DNA of 52,358 nucleotides from Hoylesella buccalis ATCC 35310. GTDB lineage: Bacteria > Bacteroidota > Bacteroidia > Bacteroidales > Bacteroidaceae. The notes under the pieces are model-generated. The model was not told the origin of the DNA. It was given only the letters and a program-made list of their open reading frames with translations, and made no database searches. How positions within the stretch are numbered: position 1 is the first letter of the stretch; every line of letters begins with the position of its first letter. The DNA lies in the NCBI RefSeq assembly GCF_000177075.1, contig NZ_ADEG01000030.1, forward strand, positions 1-52,358. The letters are read 5' to 3'. Of this stretch, positions 43,112-51,814 are shown in pieces. A program made the position numbers and the translations under genes.

Positions 43112-45499
43112 CTATAGTGTGTGATGTGCGCCGAATCCAAATTTAGGGGCTTTGACGGTTAAATGCACTTGTCCTTTCAGTCCGTTGCTTTGCACAGTTA
43201 CCACCAATTTGCCGTGGAAAAGGTGCATGTTGGGGAGGTGGAAAGGCTCTAATGACGTGGCGTCGCCATTGCAGACAGCCTTGAAACGGGCAGCGCCAGA
43301 CACTTCGAAGAGCAACAGGTCATTGGCATCGGGACAGAGGTTGCCGTCTTTGTCTACCATACTAATGGTGTAATACAGCAAGTCCTTGCCGTCGTTTGCG
43401 AGCTGTTGCTTGTCTACTTCAATCTTGAGTGCATGAGGCGCACCGGCTGTGTGAACGGTTTGTTGAGCCACTTCATTGCCCTTTTCGTCGTAAGCCACTA
43501 CCTTCAGTTCGCCCGGCTCATACACTACGTTGTTCCAGCGCAAGCGGTAGCGGTCTAATTTGGATGCCTTGTTCTTCTTGATGCGTCCTTGACTCTTGCC
43601 ATTGACAAAGAGTTCGGCTTCGGGATAACTCGTATAACAGTACACGGGTGTTACCTTTCCCTCACGTCCATGCCATGTCCAATGCGGCAAAAGGTGCAGG
43701 GTGGGAGAGGAAGTGTTCCACACCGAGCGATACAGGTAATAGCGATCTTTGGGCAAGCCCGCCAAGTCGACTGGTGCAAAATAGCTGCTTCGTGAGGGCC
43801 AATAGCTGTAATAAGGAGTGGGTTCGCCGATGTAATCGATGCCTGTCCACACGAATTGACCGATAGAGTAGGGCAAATCGTCTTGTTTGGCAAAGTCTTC
43901 ATCGGGGTAACTGCCCCAGCTCACCTTCTCCACGTCGTATGATGAGCATTGTCCATCATCGTAGGTAGCCATGTTCTTCTCTTCTACAGGGAATTTATAT
44001 ACCCCTCTTGAGCTCACTGCTGACGATGTTTCCGAACCCAACAAGAACCCTTGTGGTAGCTTGTCAATGAGTTTTTCGTAAAGGAAGACACGATAATTAA
44101 AGCCCGGTACGTCTGTGGCAGCATAGAAACCGCAATTGGCGCTGCCCTCTGGATTGTCCACACCGCAAGTGACGGTGCGTGTAGAATCGAGGCTATGGCA
44201 AAATTTCACCATGGTTTTGGCACGCTCTGTGCCCTGCTGGTTGGCTTGTTCGGGTATCTCGTTGCCAATGCTCCACATCACGATAGATGGGTGATTGCGA
44301 TGCCCTAAAATCAGATTTGTAAGGTCTTTGCGCCACCATTCATCGTAAAACCGATTGTAACCGTTCTTTACCTTTGGCTCTTTCCAAGCGTCAAAGCTCT
44401 CTGCCATGACCATCATCCCCATGGAGTCGCACACCTGCATTTGCATTTGCGAAGGCATGTTGTGCGCAGTACGGATGGCATCTACGCCCATATCTTTCAT
44501 GATGCGTATCTGTCGAATCATGGCAGCCTTGTTGGCAGCCGCACCAAGAGGTCCTAAATCGTGGTGTAGACATACGCCCTTGAACTTTCGTGTGATGCCA
44601 TTGAGCTGAAAACCGTGCTCTTTCGTAATGACTATGGTGCGGATTCCCACCTGTTGTGAGGTGGCATCTAAGGTTTTACTGCCTCGTTTCACGCAGATCT
44701 GTAACGTGTAGAGATAGGGATGTTCGGGACTCCAAAGTTGTGGATTCTTGATGTTCAGCGTCGTTGCCACATCTCCTTTCGCATCGTTTTCCACAGTGTT
44801 CTGTGCAACCGTCCTACCGTTTTTGTCTTTTAGGATAATGTGCGTCTTGAGCTTGTCGTTCTCTCTGAGTCCCTTTGCTTGTGCATTCACGGCAATTTCC
44901 GCTCCTTGTTGCGAAACGGAGAGGGTGCGGAAATACGTTTGCCAAGGGTCTATATAGGTTTTATTGGTCGTAATCAGCGTCACTGGGCGATATAGTCCAG
45001 CACCCGGATACCATCTGCTGCTTTCTTCCAAGTTGTTCAGTTTGACCAGTATCTCATTGCCCCCTCGTTTTAAGTAGGGTGTGATATCGATGCGAAAAGC
45101 GTTGTAACCATACGCCCACCGACCCGCTTCCGTGCCATTGACATAGACAACAGGTTCGCTCATGGCACCATCGAAATAAAGTTCTGTGCGTGCATCGAGG
45201 TCGCGCACATTGATGGTGGTGCGATATTCGCCACGTCCCAACCAAGGCAGTCCGCCCGAACGTCCTGTGTGCCATATAGGGGTGCGCTGTCCGTCTTGCG
45301 TGATACCCAAGAATTGGCGATCCCACTGCTTGTCAAACGGTCCTTTGATTGCCCAGTCGTGTGGCACTGTTACCGGTTGCCACGCATCGCCATTGCGAGA
45401 GAATTGCCATGAGGAAAGTTCTTTTTCCACTCTATTTTGTGCCATGCAAGCACCACTCAAGGCTAAGAAAGCCGATAAGATAAAGGTTTTGTTAGTCAT
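43112..45499 (-). CDS. GH2 family beta-galactosidase-like enzyme
   Basis: A 795-residue secreted enzyme. The start is at ATG 45499 (MTNKTFILSAFLALSGACMA); a longer frame adds 15 residues without a signal peptide. Domains: sugar-binding jelly-roll (about 25-185, with TVPHDWAIKGPFD and SSRWYPGAGLYRPV); Ig-like GH2 domain (about 190-290); TIM barrel (about 295-590) with acid/base Glu in MWSIGNEIPEQ (near 414) and nucleophile Glu in LLGSETSSAVSSRG (near 490); DUF4982-type domain (about 600-680) and a C-terminal Ig-like domain. It cleaves a beta-linked sugar, probably galactose. It lies outside the LacI gene, so membership of the D-arabinan PUL is uncertain; it could act on the galactan part. Confidence 0.92.
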   Translation of the reverse strand: MTNKTFILSAFLALSGACMAQNRVEKELSSWQFSRNGDAWQPVTVPHDWAIKGPFDKQWDRQFLGITQDGQRTPIWHTGRSGGLPWLGRGEYRTTINVRDLDARTELYFDGAMSEPVVYVNGTEAGRWAYGYNAFRIDITPYLKRGGNEILVKLNNLEESSRWYPGAGLYRPVTLITTNKTYIDPWQTYFRTLSVSQQGAEIAVNAQAKGLRENDKLKTHIILKDKNGRTVAQNTVENDAKGDVATTLNIKNPQLWSPEHPYLYTLQICVKRGSKTLDATSQQVGIRTIVITKEHGFQLNGITRKFKGVCLHHDLGPLGAAANKAAMIRQIRIMKDMGVDAIRTAHNMPSQMQMQVCDSMGMMVMAESFDAWKEPKVKNGYNRFYDEWWRKDLTNLILGHRNHPSIVMWSIGNEIPEQANQQGTERAKTMVKFCHSLDSTRTVTCGVDNPEGSANCGFYAATDVPGFNYRVFLYEKLIDKLPQGFLLGSETSSAVSSRGVYKFPVEEKNMATYDDGQCSSYDVEKVSWGSYPDEDFAKQDDLPYSIGQFVWTGIDYIGEPTPYYSYWPSRSSYFAPVDLAGLPKDRYYLYRSVWNTSSPTLHLLPHWTWHGREGKVTPVYCYTSYPEAELFVNGKSQGRIKKNKASKLDRYRLRWNNVVYEPGELKVVAYDEKGNEVAQQTVHTAGAPHALKIEVDKQQLANDGKDLLYYTISMVDKDGNLCPDANDLLLFEVSGAARFKAVCNGDATSLEPFHLPNMHLFHGKLVVTVQSNGLKGQVHLTVKAPKFGFGAHHTL

Positions 45500-45603
45500 G
45501 AATAAAAAGGTATGTTGATTGTTATTTTGTTCATCAGCATCCACCTTCCTTCTTTCAAAGTAGGTTGGATGCCTCAGTAAGTCTTAGTGTAGGGGAGAAA
45601 ATA

Positions 45604-46452
45604 TCATTTCGCTCCCAACTTTTTCATCCATTTTCCACCCCTCATGCAGGCGATACCAAGGATGATGAAAGGAATGCTCAGCAGTTGTCCCATGTTGAAA
45701 ATCATGCCCGACTCGAAGTCTACTTGTATATCCTTGGTGTATTCTATGAAGAAGCGGAACGTGAAAATGAGGGTCAGACACAAGCCGAAATAGAAGCCAG
45801 TTCCCACCTCTTTGGAGGTTCGCTTGTAGAAATGCAGCATGACGAAGAAGAAGAAAAAGTAGGCAATCGCCTCGTACAACTGTCCTGGGTGGCGTGGCGT
45901 CATGTCTACCCGCTCAAAGATAAAAGCCCAAGGCACATTGGTTGGTGTGCCGATAATCTCGCTGTTCATGAGGTTGCCCAGGCGGATAAAGCATGCAGTG
46001 ATAGGAGTGGCAATGGCAATGTCGTCGAGTACATGCCACAAGTTCATGCCTGTTTTGCGATAGTACAGATAGAGTGCCACCATGAGTCCTATCGTACCAC
46101 CGTGCGAAGCCAATCCCTCGTACCCTGTAAACTTCCATGAACCGTCCGCCATCTGGTGAATAGGCAGGAACATTTCGACGACATGCGTCCACGAAGACAA
46201 AAAGTATTCGGGCTGATAGAACAAGCAGTGTCCCAATCGGGCGCCGATTAAAATGCCCAAAAAGCAATATATAAACAGCGGATCGAAATACGCATCCTTC
46301 ACCTTTTGGTCCTTATAGAGCCATTTCACGATGAAGTATGCCAAGGCAAGTCCTATCAACCAGCAGGTTGAATACCAACGAATGGCAAAATTGCCGATGC
46401 GGAATATCTCTAAATCAGGATTCCACAGGATGTAAAGTAGATGGTCTATCAT
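45604..46452 (-). CDS. lgt: Prolipoprotein diacylglyceryl transferase
   Basis: A 282-residue inner-membrane enzyme with about seven hydrophobic helices. It transfers diacylglycerol from phosphatidylglycerol to the lipobox cysteine of prolipoproteins. Family signatures are present: [15 protein letters not shown] (conserved His in the HGG motif), [15 protein letters not shown] (the Lgt signature, usually GRxGNFINxE) and [12 protein letters not shown] near the C-terminus. Length is normal. It follows ychF by 58 bp on the same strand. It is a core gene and marks the return to chromosome backbone. Confidence 0.95.
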   Translation of the reverse strand: MIDHLLYILWNPDLEIFRIGNFAIRWYSTCWLIGLALAYFIVKWLYKDQKVKDAYFDPLFIYCFLGILIGARLGHCLFYQPEYFLSSWTHVVEMFLPIHQMADGSWKFTGYEGLASHGGTIGLMVALYLYYRKTGMNLWHVLDDIAIATPITACFIRLGNLMNSEIIGTPTNVPWAFIFERVDMTPRHPGQLYEAIAYFFFFFVMLHFYKRTSKEVGTGFYFGLCLTLIFTFRFFIEYTKDIQVDFESGMIFNMGQLLSIPFIILGIACMRGGKWMKKLGAK

Positions 46453-46464
46453 ATTGTTTTGTTA

Positions 46465-46500
46465 TTGGGCTTATAGGGCTTATTAGCCTAATTAGCCCAA
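46465..46500 (-). terminator. Nested hairpin between ychF and lgt
   Basis: TTGGGCT (46465-46471) pairs with AGCCCAA (46494-46500), enclosing a second AGGGCT/TAGCCT-type stem. No T-run follows on the minus strand, so it may only attenuate read-through into lgt. Confidence 0.3.
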
Positions 46501-46510
46501 TTGTCGATTG

Positions 46511-47613
46511 TTAAACATTAAAGCGGAAGTGCATGATGTCACCGTCTTGCACCACATATTCCTTGCCCTCGATACCTAATTTTCCAGCTTCACGGACGGC
46601 ACTTTCGCTGCCATATTTGATGTAATCATCGTATTTGATGACTTCTGCCCGGATAAAGCCTTTCTCGAAATCGGTATGGATGACGCCAGCACATTGTGGC
46701 GCTTTCCAACCTTTGTGGTATGTCCACGCCTTTACTTCCATTTCGCCAGCCGTGATGAATGTTTGCAGGTTGAGCAGCGAATAAGCCTTTTTGATGAGGC
46801 GGTTCACGCCACTTTCGGTCAATCCCAACTCTTCTAAAAACATTTGCTTGTCCTCGTAGGTCTCCAAAGATGCAATATCCTCTTCTGTCTTGGCGGCAAT
46901 CACCATGGCTTCGGCACCCTCTTCTTGGGCAATTTTCTCTATTTGGGCACTATAAGCGTTGCCCTCTTTGGCACTTGCCTCGTCCACATTGCACACATAC
47001 AGTACGGGTTTGGTGGTCAGCAGAAACAAGTTGTGCGCTGCCTCTTCTTCCTCTTTGGTGTCGAACGAAACCGTCCGTGCGTTCTTTCCTTGCTCCAACA
47101 CCTCTTTGTAGGCTTCTAATACGGTAACAAGCGTCTTGGCTTCCTTGTTGCCCGAGGCTGCTATTTTTTGCTGTTTGGATAGTTGTGCCTCAATGGTCTC
47201 CAAGTCTTTGAGTTGCAATTCGGTGTCAATCACCTCTTTGTCACTGACGGGATTCACCGCCATACCGCCTTCTCGTACCACGTTGTCATCGTCAAAACAG
47301 CGGATAACGTGTATCAGCGCATCACATTCGCGTATGTTTCCAAGGAATTTATTGCCCAAGCCTTCGCCTTTGGACGCTCCCTTTACCAATCCTGCAATAT
47401 CTACTATCTCGCATGTGGCAGGCACAATGCGTCCCGGATGCACAATCTCTGCCAATTTGGTGAGCCGTTCATCGGGTACTGTTATCACGCCCACGTTGGG
47501 CTCAATCGTACAAAAAGGAAATTTGCTGCCTGTGCCTTGGCACTCGACAAGCAGTTGAATAGGGTAGACTTGCCCACGTTTGGCAACCCTACAATACCAC
47601 ATTTTAATGACAT
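46511..47613 (-). pseudogene. ychF: ychF, redox-regulated P-loop NTPase, with a 1-nt frameshift
   Basis: The start is at ATG 47613: [20 protein letters not shown] (G1/P-loop) and [11 protein letters not shown] are in one frame. The rest, [20 protein letters not shown] onward, is in another. Restoring one C in the run at about 47515-47520 would join AANF to PFCTIEP and give a normal 367-residue YchF. The remainder is intact: VDIAGLVKGASKGEGLGNKF (G3), VCNVDEAS (the NVDE that gives ATP rather than GTP preference), and the TGS-type C-terminus with YHKGWKAPQCAGVIHTDFEK. YchF binds ribosomes and affects stress responses. Either the base is a sequencing error or the gene is recently broken. Confidence 0.93.
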
Positions 47614-47645
47614 GTCGTTATGATAAACGTTTATATTATAATGTG

Positions 47646-47653
47646 CAAATTTA
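47646..47653 (-). promoter_or_regulatory. -7 box upstream of ychF
   Basis: The minus strand reads TAAATTTG followed by CAC, matching TAnnTTTG, 33 bp upstream of the ychF ATG. It has the same TTTGCAC extension as the boxes before the HTCS gene and the GH2 remnant. Confidence 0.5.
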
Positions 47654-47839
47654 CGAAAAAGATTGGGAAACAAGCGAGGAAAAGCGTATAAAAGTGCTGG
47701 CTGAGAGGAGATCCATCATGCCGCGACTCGTGTGTTCTGGCTCGAATATGGTATTTTTTTGCCTTCCTTGCCAATATTTGTCCTCATTGTTTTTGTTGTT
47801 AGTCAATATTTTTATAATTTTATTCAAAAATTCCGGAGA

Positions 47840-48766
47840 ATGACTAAACTTTGGATATCACTCTTTTGTATTTTGCTCCTTGCAGCTTGTGGTGGCGGGC
47901 AAACAAACGAAGTTGCCACCCGCAGCATATATTACTGGCGCACCACTTTCCGACTCGATTCTGCCGAGCGTGCCTTCCTTCGCATGCACCATGTGGAAAA
48001 ACTCTACGTCAGATATTTCGACGTGACACCAGACGACGAGATGCACCCCATGCCCAATGCCACAATCACCTTTGCCGACACCCTGCCGCAAGGTGTTGAG
48101 ATTGTGCCCGTGGTGTATATTGTCAATCGCTTCCAAGCGGGAAGCATTGATGACATAGCCGACCTGGTCTTTCGCCGTATTCTACAGATGAACGAAACGC
48201 ACGACATCAAGGGCATCAGGGAAATCCAGATAGACTGCGACTGGACCATGACGACGCAGAAACGCTATTTCAGTATGCTCCGACGTATGCGCGATCTCTG
48301 CCACGAGCATAGGTTGACACTGTCGGCTACCATCCGTCTACACCAGTTGTCGCTCGAAGTTCCGCCTGTGGACAAGGGCACCTTGATGATGTACAACACC
48401 GGCGATTTCACCCAACTCTCTGTCCATAAGCCCATTCTTGCCATGAAGGATGTGAGACCTTATCTGCACAGTTTGTCCCGATACAAATTGCCTCTCAATG
48501 TCGCTTACCCGCTATTCACGTGGCGTGTGCTGTTCCGCGATGGCAAATATGTGGGTATTATGCACGGTGATGACGATTTTCCCATATTGCAGGGCGACAG
48601 TGTAGCCACGCGCCAACCTGAACTTGATGACATCATGGCTGCCCGGCGGGCTGTGGACAGTCTGCGCCCGGAGGCCAACAGCGAGGTGATACTCTATCAT
48701 CTCAACAATAAGAATATCAACCGTTTTACTCCCAACGACTATGAAAATATCTATCAGCAGCATTAA
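47840..48766 (+). CDS. Lipoprotein, TIM-barrel-like (DUF3142-like), unknown function
   Basis: A 308-residue lipoprotein starting at ATG 47840 (MTKLWISLFCILLLAACGGG), preceded by GGAGA. A longer frame begins at 47732 but lacks a sensible start. After the lipobox, alternating strands and helices suggest a TIM barrel: VEKLYVRYFDV, GVEIVPVVYIVNRF, GIREIQIDCDWTMTTQKRYF (acidic strand end), LTLSATIRLHQL and LPLNVAYPLFTWRVLF. The IQIDCDW segment recalls DUF3142, a glycoside-hydrolase-like family; the call is tentative. Its last 26 bp overlap the next gene, so the two are coupled. Base composition here is visibly more GC-rich than in the PUL. Confidence 0.6.
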   Translation: MTKLWISLFCILLLAACGGGQTNEVATRSIYYWRTTFRLDSAERAFLRMHHVEKLYVRYFDVTPDDEMHPMPNATITFADTLPQGVEIVPVVYIVNRFQAGSIDDIADLVFRRILQMNETHDIKGIREIQIDCDWTMTTQKRYFSMLRRMRDLCHEHRLTLSATIRLHQLSLEVPPVDKGTLMMYNTGDFTQLSVHKPILAMKDVRPYLHSLSRYKLPLNVAYPLFTWRVLFRDGKYVGIMHGDDDFPILQGDSVATRQPELDDIMAARRAVDSLRPEANSEVILYHLNNKNINRFTPNDYENIYQQH

Positions 48767-51002
48767 TTTTCGGACAGGATTAGTTACCCTGATTCTGTCT
48801 CTGATGCCCTGTCTCGGCGCGATGGCATGTGCATTTGAGGGGCCTACCCACAACTATTACCTTTTCAGCGTGTTTCATCGCAGCTTGATGGGAGATCGTT
48901 TCGCAACCGAGACCGAGGTGTTTTGGAACAAATATGTCGGCAACGATCCCCGTTTTTCTTCCTATCGGTGGAGCCGGGAGGTGGTAATGGATGTGGCCAA
49001 GCGCAGGGGAGACACCGAGATGATGGGCTACCTGAGGTTGCTTAATTCCTACATCGATGCCTCTGTCTTTTACGACGCTTGGGAATATCCGTCGAAGGAG
49101 AAAATTGCCCAGAGCCAGGCCACCATGCGAGAACTTCAGGCTGAGGCCCGAAAATACAAGGGAAAAAGGTTTCGAGCGCAATATATGCTGATGGTGATGC
49201 GCACGCATTTCGCCCTGAAACAATATCGCAAGGCCATGAACTGTTGGACGCGGCAGGGACAAAAACTGCCACAAAGCGTCTACCGAGACCTGATGCAAAA
49301 CCTCTATGCGGGCTGTCTCCTGCGCCTTGGGCAACGTCGTGAGGCAGTGGAAATCTATGCTGCGCAGGAAGACTTCGCAAGTTTGCAATACAGCGTGCGC
49401 AACTATCGCAACCTTGCCGGTATCAGCAAGGTGTTTGCCGAAAATCCCAATTCGCCCACGTTGCTCTATCTTGTGCAGGACTTTGTGAACAACTTGCAGG
49501 AAACGCAGGATGTCTATGCCAACGAATGGCTCTCGAAAGAAGTTTATCCGGAGGATTCCGACAAGGTGAACTGGATTAGGGAGATAGGTGCACAGCCCAT
49601 CTATAAACCCGAAGCTCGGCAGTTTATCGATTTTGCCCGTAGGGTGGTGGCCAGTGGAAAGAGCCGTACGCCCTGCCTCTGGATGTCGGCGATAGGTTGT
49701 CTGGAGCACCAAATGGGCGACTATCAACGGGCTAAAATAGACCTCGCCAAAGCGCTTACCCTCAACGGAACGCCCCGCATGAAGGACAATGCGCGCGCCA
49801 TCTACGCGGCCAACTCGGTGTTTGTGAAGCCGATGAAAAGGAAGTATCGCCAATGGTTGGCGGCCGAATTGCAGTGGCTCGATGCCAAGTCGAAGCAGGA
49901 TATAACCGACAGTGTGCTGACCGACGACCATTATCGCGACGTGAAAGAACGCATCGTGTACAACGGATTGGTGCCCCGCTATTTCAAATCGGGCGACCGC
50001 ACGATGGCCATGGCGATGCTCTGCATGATGGATAACGAGTCCAATCACATTGGGGGTATGCCCAACTGGCGACATCCTGACTTCAAGGCCGCCTACAAGC
50101 CATGGAACTCAGACTATTTGGGCGAGTATTTCGAGGCTCTCGACAGCGTTAATGTGGAGCAACTCAAGCATTATGCGCATTTTCTCAGCAAGAAGCCCAA
50201 GGATGCTTTGCAACGCTATGTGTGGGGTAAATGCTATCGCGATGCCGATTATTACAACGACCTGATCGGCACCAAACTCATGGCACGAGGGAGGTTTGCC
50301 GAGGCTATTCCCTATCTTGAAAAGGTGAGTATGGTCTTTCTCAATACCCAGAACATCGTGCCTTATGTCCGTCATCGCAGCTATGAGACGGAGCGATGGC
50401 TGACCAAACAGAAAGTGGGGGACGAGTTTGAGGGTTACATGCCCCTGCTTACCACAAACCGGAAAGTGGAGTTTTGCCATCGTATTCTTGCTGTGCAGCA
50501 TCTCTATCGCAACATGCGCCCATCGGAGCTGCGTCTCGAAAAGGCCTACGAACTGGCCTCGCTCTATTATCAGGCCAGTTATTTGGGCGACTGCTGGTGG
50601 CTCACGCAGTATGGTCTCAGCTCAGTGCAAGACAGCACTAAGACGGGCAACATGGACTTTGTGGGCTATGCCATCAACCTGTTGGAAGAGAGTGCGCGCT
50701 CGACAGACTTCTCGTTGAAGCAGAAAAGCCTTTACGCTCTGGCCTTTATCCCGCAGGATTCGTGGTATGAGAAAGGGTGGGACGGCACCATCGGGGTATA
50801 TCACGACCTTAGCAACCCTTCCGTGCATCCTGCTTCGCGACAATACCGAGCCATGATGCGACTTGCGGAATTTGCACACGACAATGCCGAGCGCATCGCC
50901 CCATACATCTCCCGTTGTGAGGAACTCAAAGCTTTCGAGAGAACCAGACTGGCGACACCCTTCGCATTTTTCTCCTACGATGAAGCGCGATATATCAAAT
51001 AG
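48741..51002 (+). CDS. Secreted helical-repeat (TPR-like) protein of unknown function
   Basis: A 753-residue protein with a signal peptide (about 1-30, ending GAMA) and no lipobox. Most of it is helical with TPR-like periodicity: RFRAQYMLMVMRTHFALKQY, LYAGCLLRLGQRREAVEIYA, IGCLEHQMGDYQRAKIDLAK and MARGRFAEAIPYLEKVSMVF. No catalytic motif was recognised. It starts 26 bp inside the preceding lipoprotein gene, so the two probably form a periplasmic or outer-membrane pair. Long antisense frames across it reflect its GC-rich codon use and are not genes. Confidence 0.7.
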   Translation: MKISISSINFRTGLVTLILSLMPCLGAMACAFEGPTHNYYLFSVFHRSLMGDRFATETEVFWNKYVGNDPRFSSYRWSREVVMDVAKRRGDTEMMGYLRLLNSYIDASVFYDAWEYPSKEKIAQSQATMRELQAEARKYKGKRFRAQYMLMVMRTHFALKQYRKAMNCWTRQGQKLPQSVYRDLMQNLYAGCLLRLGQRREAVEIYAAQEDFASLQYSVRNYRNLAGISKVFAENPNSPTLLYLVQDFVNNLQETQDVYANEWLSKEVYPEDSDKVNWIREIGAQPIYKPEARQFIDFARRVVASGKSRTPCLWMSAIGCLEHQMGDYQRAKIDLAKALTLNGTPRMKDNARAIYAANSVFVKPMKRKYRQWLAAELQWLDAKSKQDITDSVLTDDHYRDVKERIVYNGLVPRYFKSGDRTMAMAMLCMMDNESNHIGGMPNWRHPDFKAAYKPWNSDYLGEYFEALDSVNVEQLKHYAHFLSKKPKDALQRYVWGKCYRDADYYNDLIGTKLMARGRFAEAIPYLEKVSMVFLNTQNIVPYVRHRSYETERWLTKQKVGDEFEGYMPLLTTNRKVEFCHRILAVQHLYRNMRPSELRLEKAYELASLYYQASYLGDCWWLTQYGLSSVQDSTKTGNMDFVGYAINLLEESARSTDFSLKQKSLYALAFIPQDSWYEKGWDGTIGVYHDLSNPSVHPASRQYRAMMRLAEFAHDNAERIAPYISRCEELKAFERTRLATPFAFFSYDEARYIK

Positions 51003-51003
51003 A

Positions 51004-51333
51004 ATGATAAATAAAATCGATATGGCAAGTTTAGGTTATGGCTTTTATCCGACACACCCCGGTGAGGTGTTGAAGGATGAACTTGAAGCAAGGGGCATCT
51101 CGCAACGTAAGTTTGCAGATAGTATTGGTATGGGCTATTCCGTACTGAATGAGATATTGAACGGTCGTCGCTCACTGAGCACCACCACCGCACTGATGTT
51201 TGAGGCTGCCTTAGGTGTTCCAGCAGAGTCGCTGATGAAATTGCAGCTGAAATACAATATGCAAACGGCGAGAACTGACAAGACATTGGCAGATAAGCTG
51301 AAAGAGATTGCACGAGCGGCAGCGCTACTTTGA
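51004..51333 (+). CDS. higA: HigA-type antitoxin / XRE regulator, no adjacent toxin
   Basis: A 109-residue protein from ATG 51004 (a second ATG at 51022 begins MASLGYGFYPTHPGEVLKDE and may be the true start). It carries the HigA signature HPGEVLKDELEARGISQRKF and the HTH region YSVLNEILNGRRSLSTTTAL, then FEAALGVPAESLMKLQLKYN. HigA represses its own operon and neutralises the ribosome-dependent RNase HigB, normally encoded directly upstream. Here the upstream gene is the TPR-like protein, 1 bp away, and no HigB/RelE frame is found on either side. It is an orphan, either a solitary regulator or a relic. Confidence 0.85.
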   Translation: MINKIDMASLGYGFYPTHPGEVLKDELEARGISQRKFADSIGMGYSVLNEILNGRRSLSTTTALMFEAALGVPAESLMKLQLKYNMQTARTDKTLADKLKEIARAAALL

Positions 51334-51371
51334 TGAATGTCCCTTAGAAGAATTAACTTACCCCTACTGAA

Positions 51372-51637
51372 TTAAGGCTGGTTCTATAAATTAGCTTTGT
51401 TAGGTTTTGAGCTTATTTTTGAGGTCAAAATGCAAGAGAGTGAGGGAGTGTAGCGAGCTACACGACTGAACGAACTTACATTTTGAACCAAAAACAGAGC
51501 AAGCCGAATACAATCAAACTTGTTTGAATTGTTGAGGCGCAGCCTGTTTTATGTAAAAAGAAGCCAAAAGATAACAAAACGTATTTTATAAAGATTTAAT
51601 GACTATATGCGGTGGTAATTTATAGAACCAGCCTTAA
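51372..51637. mobile_element. MITE-like element with perfect terminal inverted repeats
   Basis: The ends 51372-51393 and 51616-51637 are perfect 22-bp inverted repeats. Each begins TTAAGG, so a TTAA target duplication outside an 18-bp repeat (GGCTGGTTCTATAAATTA) is equally possible. The 266-bp element has no transposase frame. Inside, TCAAAATG/CATTTTGA and GTGTAGC/GCTACAC arms form a long secondary structure. It lies 38 bp after higA. It is probably a non-autonomous derivative of an insertion sequence with the same ends. Confidence 0.8.
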
Positions 51638-51749
51638 GGATAATCGGTGTCACCCATAGGGGCGTGATAATCACGCTCCGAAACATATCCGGGAAATGGT
51701 GTGATGCTCCTGAAATTTATCTTCACTCCTTGTTTGTAACCATTCGAAG
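51638..51749. other. Short intergenic stretch with a GC-rich stem
   Basis: It contains an imperfect hairpin GGGCGTGA/TCACGCTC (about 51660-51680) and no open frame. Nothing else is recognised. Confidence 0.4.
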
Positions 51750-51800
51750 CACTCCACTCCGTCTCTCCTATAGGAGGGTGGAGTGGAGTGTTTTGTTAGG
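51750..51800 (+). terminator. Strong hairpin with T-run, convergent terminator
   Basis: CACTCCACTCC (51750-51760) pairs with GGAGTGGAGTG (51780-51790), with an inner CCTATAGG palindrome, and TTTTGTT follows on the plus strand. It separates the rightward higA side from the leftward BspA-like gene, and may serve both. Confidence 0.7.
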
Positions 51801-51814
51801 TTGGGATAAAACTT

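Noticed and set aside
48780..50075. 431-codon open frame antisense to the TPR-like gene
   Set aside because: It arises from GC-rich codon use on the other strand; His- and Gly-rich content without domains.
51004..51333. Complete HigBA toxin-antitoxin pair
   Set aside because: No HigB/RelE-like frame was found upstream or downstream.
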